IMG/VR virus record: IMGVR_UViG_3300046777_001108
Coordinates: 1 to 24,438 of that record
Length of the DNA stretch: 24,438 nucleotides
Strand: one strand, 5' to 3'
From: a virus
The first letter of the stretch is position 1, and every line of letters begins with the position of its first letter. The notes under the pieces were generated by a model. That model did not search any database and was not told where the DNA came from. It was given only the letters and a program-made list of their open reading frames with translations. The position numbers and the translations under genes were made by a program. Of the stretch, positions 21,587 to 24,438 are shown in pieces.

Positions 21587-24438
21587 TGGCACGGTTTACT
21601 ACAGCAGGCGGATCAGGTTCTGGAGCACCAGGACCGCAAGGACCAAGAGGCCCAGAGGGAGACTCTGCATATGATGTTGCAGTAGCAAATGGTTTTGTTG
21701 GTACAGAACAGCAGTGGATAGAATCTATTGGCGGTAACGCTGACATTGCTGACTTTACATTTACTCTCGATGGTGAAGGCTCTGAAAGCGTAATGAACAT
21801 TCACAATCACGATATGATGATTCAAACAACTCGTGATGGCAATGAGGATGCAGATATTTCTATTAACTCAGCAGACGATGTTTGGATTACAGCAAATGAT
21901 GAGATTGAAATTGCTTCAACTACTGACAGTGTAACAATCTATACTAATGATTTTAATACAAGTTGGGAGTTTAACACTAGCGGTGGGCTTAGGTTCCCAG
22001 ACAGTACCACCCAGACAACTGCGTACACAGGTCTTCCACAAGGATTAGATACTTCAGATAGCCCAACATTTAACAAGATTACTCTTGAAAGCAACAATGG
22101 CCAAGGAGATAACATCACAATTGGCGATGACGCATCTATTGGCGATGTCAATATTGCAAACCACGTAGCAATTATTGGTAACCAAGACACAACAACTGGC
22201 GGTATTATTTTAGGTAATGGATTTACAGAAACATTATATTCAGATGGCTCAAACCTTTCTGTAACTGCAGACAACGATATTGTCCTTAACCCTGGAAGTA
22301 CTTATGCTTATATTGGTACCCCGCAATTAGACGGCAGCAATAGAATTGCTAAGATGTCTGATATTACAGGTGGAGCAGACTTAGTTATTCCAACAGCAAT
22401 TAAAGATGAAAACAATGACGACTTCATTACAATCACAAGAACTAATACTGGAACTGCTCGTATTGATGCACCACAGGATGACCTATCACTTCGTTCTGCT
22501 GCAGACATTACTTTGTTTGCTGGTACAGATGGACCAGGACATGTTTATATCGGTTGGGGAGATGCAGAGTATACTCCAGATTCTCCAAACCGTGTAGCAA
22601 CTATAGGCGACATTCAGGCAGAATCAAACCACGGAGACTTTCAATTTACTGCAGGAACTGCAACAGTAAATGATAACGAAGCACTTATTTTGCAGTCAAA
22701 GACTCCAACTGCAGTTAAGTCGCAACTATTTCTTAATCCATATGGAGTTGCAAAACTAGAAGCATTTGATAATCCAAATACAACAACTTTTTCTGCAGCA
22801 AATCCTGACTGGGATTCTGCTACATGGTCAGTAGAGCCTGGAATTGGAAGCGTTATTCAATTTGTTAATGCACCAAACATTATTAACTGGGTTAACTCAT
22901 TAACAACTAGCGTATACGATGCTTCATTGATTATTAATGGTGTTACAACAGGTACAGTAAACGGTTTATCTTATGGAAGCACAGATGTTACTCTTTATAT
23001 TAACAATACAGTTCCTACAGAAGACCCAACAGTAAATGAACTTGGCTTTTTGTTCATAGCATCATCATTTATTGATATCAACTATGATAATGGATCATTT
23101 GATCTTGAAGCAACAAATATGGACATTAATATTAGGTCAGATGATGATGTTTATATCACTGCTGGTGGAGATGACATACTGCTTCGTGCAAGTGATGACA
23201 TTCGCTTCACATCTAATTACAATGATCCAAGTGGCGAAACATATGGTTGGACAATGAATTCAGAAGGCGAATTCCATTTACCTGGACAGGGCCTTATCTG
23301 GAATCCAAGTGGAACGTCTGGTGATGGATATGGTGGCGACACTCTGCACCTTGTTCCAAACGACACAGATAATGAAACAGAGCAAAGAATTATCATTGAT
23401 CCAACTGCACCAAACCACATTCATATTCGTGCAGGTGGAGTACAAGACTACTCCAATGTAGAACTTATTCTTGGTGGAGAACGTGCAGGAGTTAGAGTTT
23501 CTGACGCAACTGGAACCACCGTTGTTCAGTCAAAGCAAGAGGACTACACTTGGACATACCAGAATGCTAATAGCGATGGAGGGCAGGTTTATGTAATAGC
23601 GTCTGCAATGGCTGAACCAGATTATAATGACTTTACAATCATTAGTGGTCAGAAGTATGTAATTACTAACGTAGTTAGAGATGAGCAAAACGGAACTACT
23701 TCTTACGAAACTACCCCAAGCATTGGTTTTATACCATTTGATAACTATACTTTTATAAGAGATAGAGGAAACCATGTCTGGAACTTTAACAGAGCAGGCT
23801 ACCTCAATGGCCCTACAGAAACAGGACATCTTCGTGTTACAGGTATTATAAATGATGACGGTAACTTAGACGTTCAGGCAGACCAAAATCTTGTTCTTAG
23901 TGGTGGAGAAACTAATGGAGAGTACTTACATGACTCATCTAATGCAAATAACCAGATTGCAACTATTGGAGATGTAACAACAGCAGTAGGTGTTGGCGGT
24001 AATGGAGAAGTCACAAGATGGTCTCCAAACTTTACAGCAACTGGTTTAGTATTTACTGGAACAGATACTACATATCCAACATATAATTCACATTATGTTA
24101 AGAATGGTCGTATGGTAAGTTTCTGGATTGCAATTGATCTTGATACCGTGACAAATTTCGGTACAGGACAATACATCACAGCATTACCATATGCTCCACT
24201 TGCTGGAACAATGAATCACTTCCAAGCATGGGCAAATGTTGATCCACTAGTTAACCCAGATATTGCAGGACATGTTGTTTTGCAGGCAGACCATTTAGCA
24301 AATACGACTGCACTTGATTTGCACTATCTAAAGCAGGCTGGTGGAGCAAACTCTCCTCTTATGGAGGCAATGTTTACACAAGGTGCCCCAGCAACTTTGA
24401 CTACATCAAGCAAGATTTATATCAACGGTACATACATA
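21586..24438 (+). CDS. Tail fibre / receptor-binding protein with collagen-like segment, 3' truncated (at least 951 aa)
   Basis: The frame is open from ATG 21586 to the window end. Residues 12-25 are Gly-X-Y collagen-like (GAPGPQGPRGPEGD), followed by SAYDVAVANGFVGTEQQWIE, a typical linker motif after such repeats. LRFPDSTTQTTAYTG is common in phage fibres. Asp-rich beta segments recur (ADDVWITANDEIEIAS; SDDDVYITAGGDDILLRASD; LDVQADQNLVLSGGE), suggesting a repeated fibrous shaft. The last visible residues (from about 24000 on) look like a globular C-terminal tip that would bind the host; the stop is beyond the window. Confidence 0.85.
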   Translation, partial: MARFTTAGGSGSGAPGPQGPRGPEGDSAYDVAVANGFVGTEQQWIESIGGNADIADFTFTLDGEGSESVMNIHNHDMMIQTTRDGNEDADISINSADDVWITANDEIEIASTTDSVTIYTNDFNTSWEFNTSGGLRFPDSTTQTTAYTGLPQGLDTSDSPTFNKITLESNNGQGDNITIGDDASIGDVNIANHVAIIGNQDTTTGGIILGNGFTETLYSDGSNLSVTADNDIVLNPGSTYAYIGTPQLDGSNRIAKMSDITGGADLVIPTAIKDENNDDFITITRTNTGTARIDAPQDDLSLRSAADITLFAGTDGPGHVYIGWGDAEYTPDSPNRVATIGDIQAESNHGDFQFTAGTATVNDNEALILQSKTPTAVKSQLFLNPYGVAKLEAFDNPNTTTFSAANPDWDSATWSVEPGIGSVIQFVNAPNIINWVNSLTTSVYDASLIINGVTTGTVNGLSYGSTDVTLYINNTVPTEDPTVNELGFLFIASSFIDINYDNGSFDLEATNMDINIRSDDDVYITAGGDDILLRASDDIRFTSNYNDPSGETYGWTMNSEGEFHLPGQGLIWNPSGTSGDGYGGDTLHLVPNDTDNETEQRIIIDPTAPNHIHIRAGGVQDYSNVELILGGERAGVRVSDATGTTVVQSKQEDYTWTYQNANSDGGQVYVIASAMAEPDYNDFTIISGQKYVITNVVRDEQNGTTSYETTPSIGFIPFDNYTFIRDRGNHVWNFNRAGYLNGPTETGHLRVTGIINDDGNLDVQADQNLVLSGGETNGEYLHDSSNANNQIATIGDVTTAVGVGGNGEVTRWSPNFTATGLVFTGTDTTYPTYNSHYVKNGRMVSFWIAIDLDTVTNFGTGQYITALPYAPLAGTMNHFQAWANVDPLVNPDIAGHVVLQADHLANTTALDLHYLKQAGGANSPLMEAMFTQGAPATLTTSSKIYINGTYI

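Noticed and set aside
21390-23829. Antisense frames opposite the structural genes
   Set aside because: They lie within the continuous 951-codon fibre frame or its neighbour and have no supporting signals.

Overview
The window looks like part of a tailed double-stranded DNA phage genome (or an environmental phage contig). Evidence: dense overlapping small genes, a tail-fibre gene with a collagen-like stretch, HNH and GIY-YIG nucleases, a GP88-family protein, a DUF932/TIGR03299 protein, one lone tRNA-Asp and many small CxxC proteins. The DNA is AT-rich by eye. Many start codons sit six bases after a TATAAT-like box with no leader. That habit, together with small-protein families I associate with actinobacteriophages, suggests an AT-rich actinobacterial host. 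The host is an inference.

Layout. From 1 to 10.8 kb nearly all genes are on the minus strand. 1-4.9 kb is an accessory/auxiliary-metabolism block: two 2OG-Fe(II)-oxygenase-type proteins (one fused behind a luciferase-like monooxygenase domain), two tandem sulfotransferase-like proteins, small membrane proteins and zinc-ribbon-like proteins. 4.9-7.2 kb holds two HNH nucleases, a plus-strand GIY-YIG protein, a HAD-like protein and small cysteine-rich proteins. 7.08-8.1 kb is mostly non-coding and origin-like: clustered TTATCCACA boxes, three 10-bp tandem repeats, A/T-rich DNA and 18 copies of GGTTTG/CAAACC. 8.15-10.8 kb is a compact run of ten small conserved genes.

10.8-18.5 kb looks like an early-gene region, also on the minus strand: tRNA-Asp, the DUF932 protein, the GP88 protein and about twenty small proteins. 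Its intergenic gaps share a common construction: a 24-nt conserved hairpin after the gene, a CTAGATCGCCTAGG-type element, a DnaA-like box, a TGTGAYCTTAA box, a TGTCC-N4-TGTCC box, and a promoter with TGTCAGT lying exactly 9 bp upstream of the -10 hexamer. Most of these transcripts have an AACAACAAC leader and a Shine-Dalgarno sequence.

18.5-20.25 kb has one plus-strand cassette gene and a minus-strand operon (DHH-like protein, zinc ribbon, small helical protein). At about 20.26 kb transcription diverges. To the right, plus-strand structural genes begin: a membrane/coiled-coil protein, a putative short hairpin RNA, three small probable structural proteins and a tail fibre of more than 951 aa that runs off the window.

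Two promoter classes therefore divide the window: leaderless extended -10 promoters (accessory, nuclease, compact and structural genes) and leadered TGTCAGT promoters (the 12-18.5 kb genes). This regulatory architecture, the origin-like region and the fused oxygenase with apparently lost iron ligands are the most unusual things seen. All functional names come from motif recognition by eye, not from searches.
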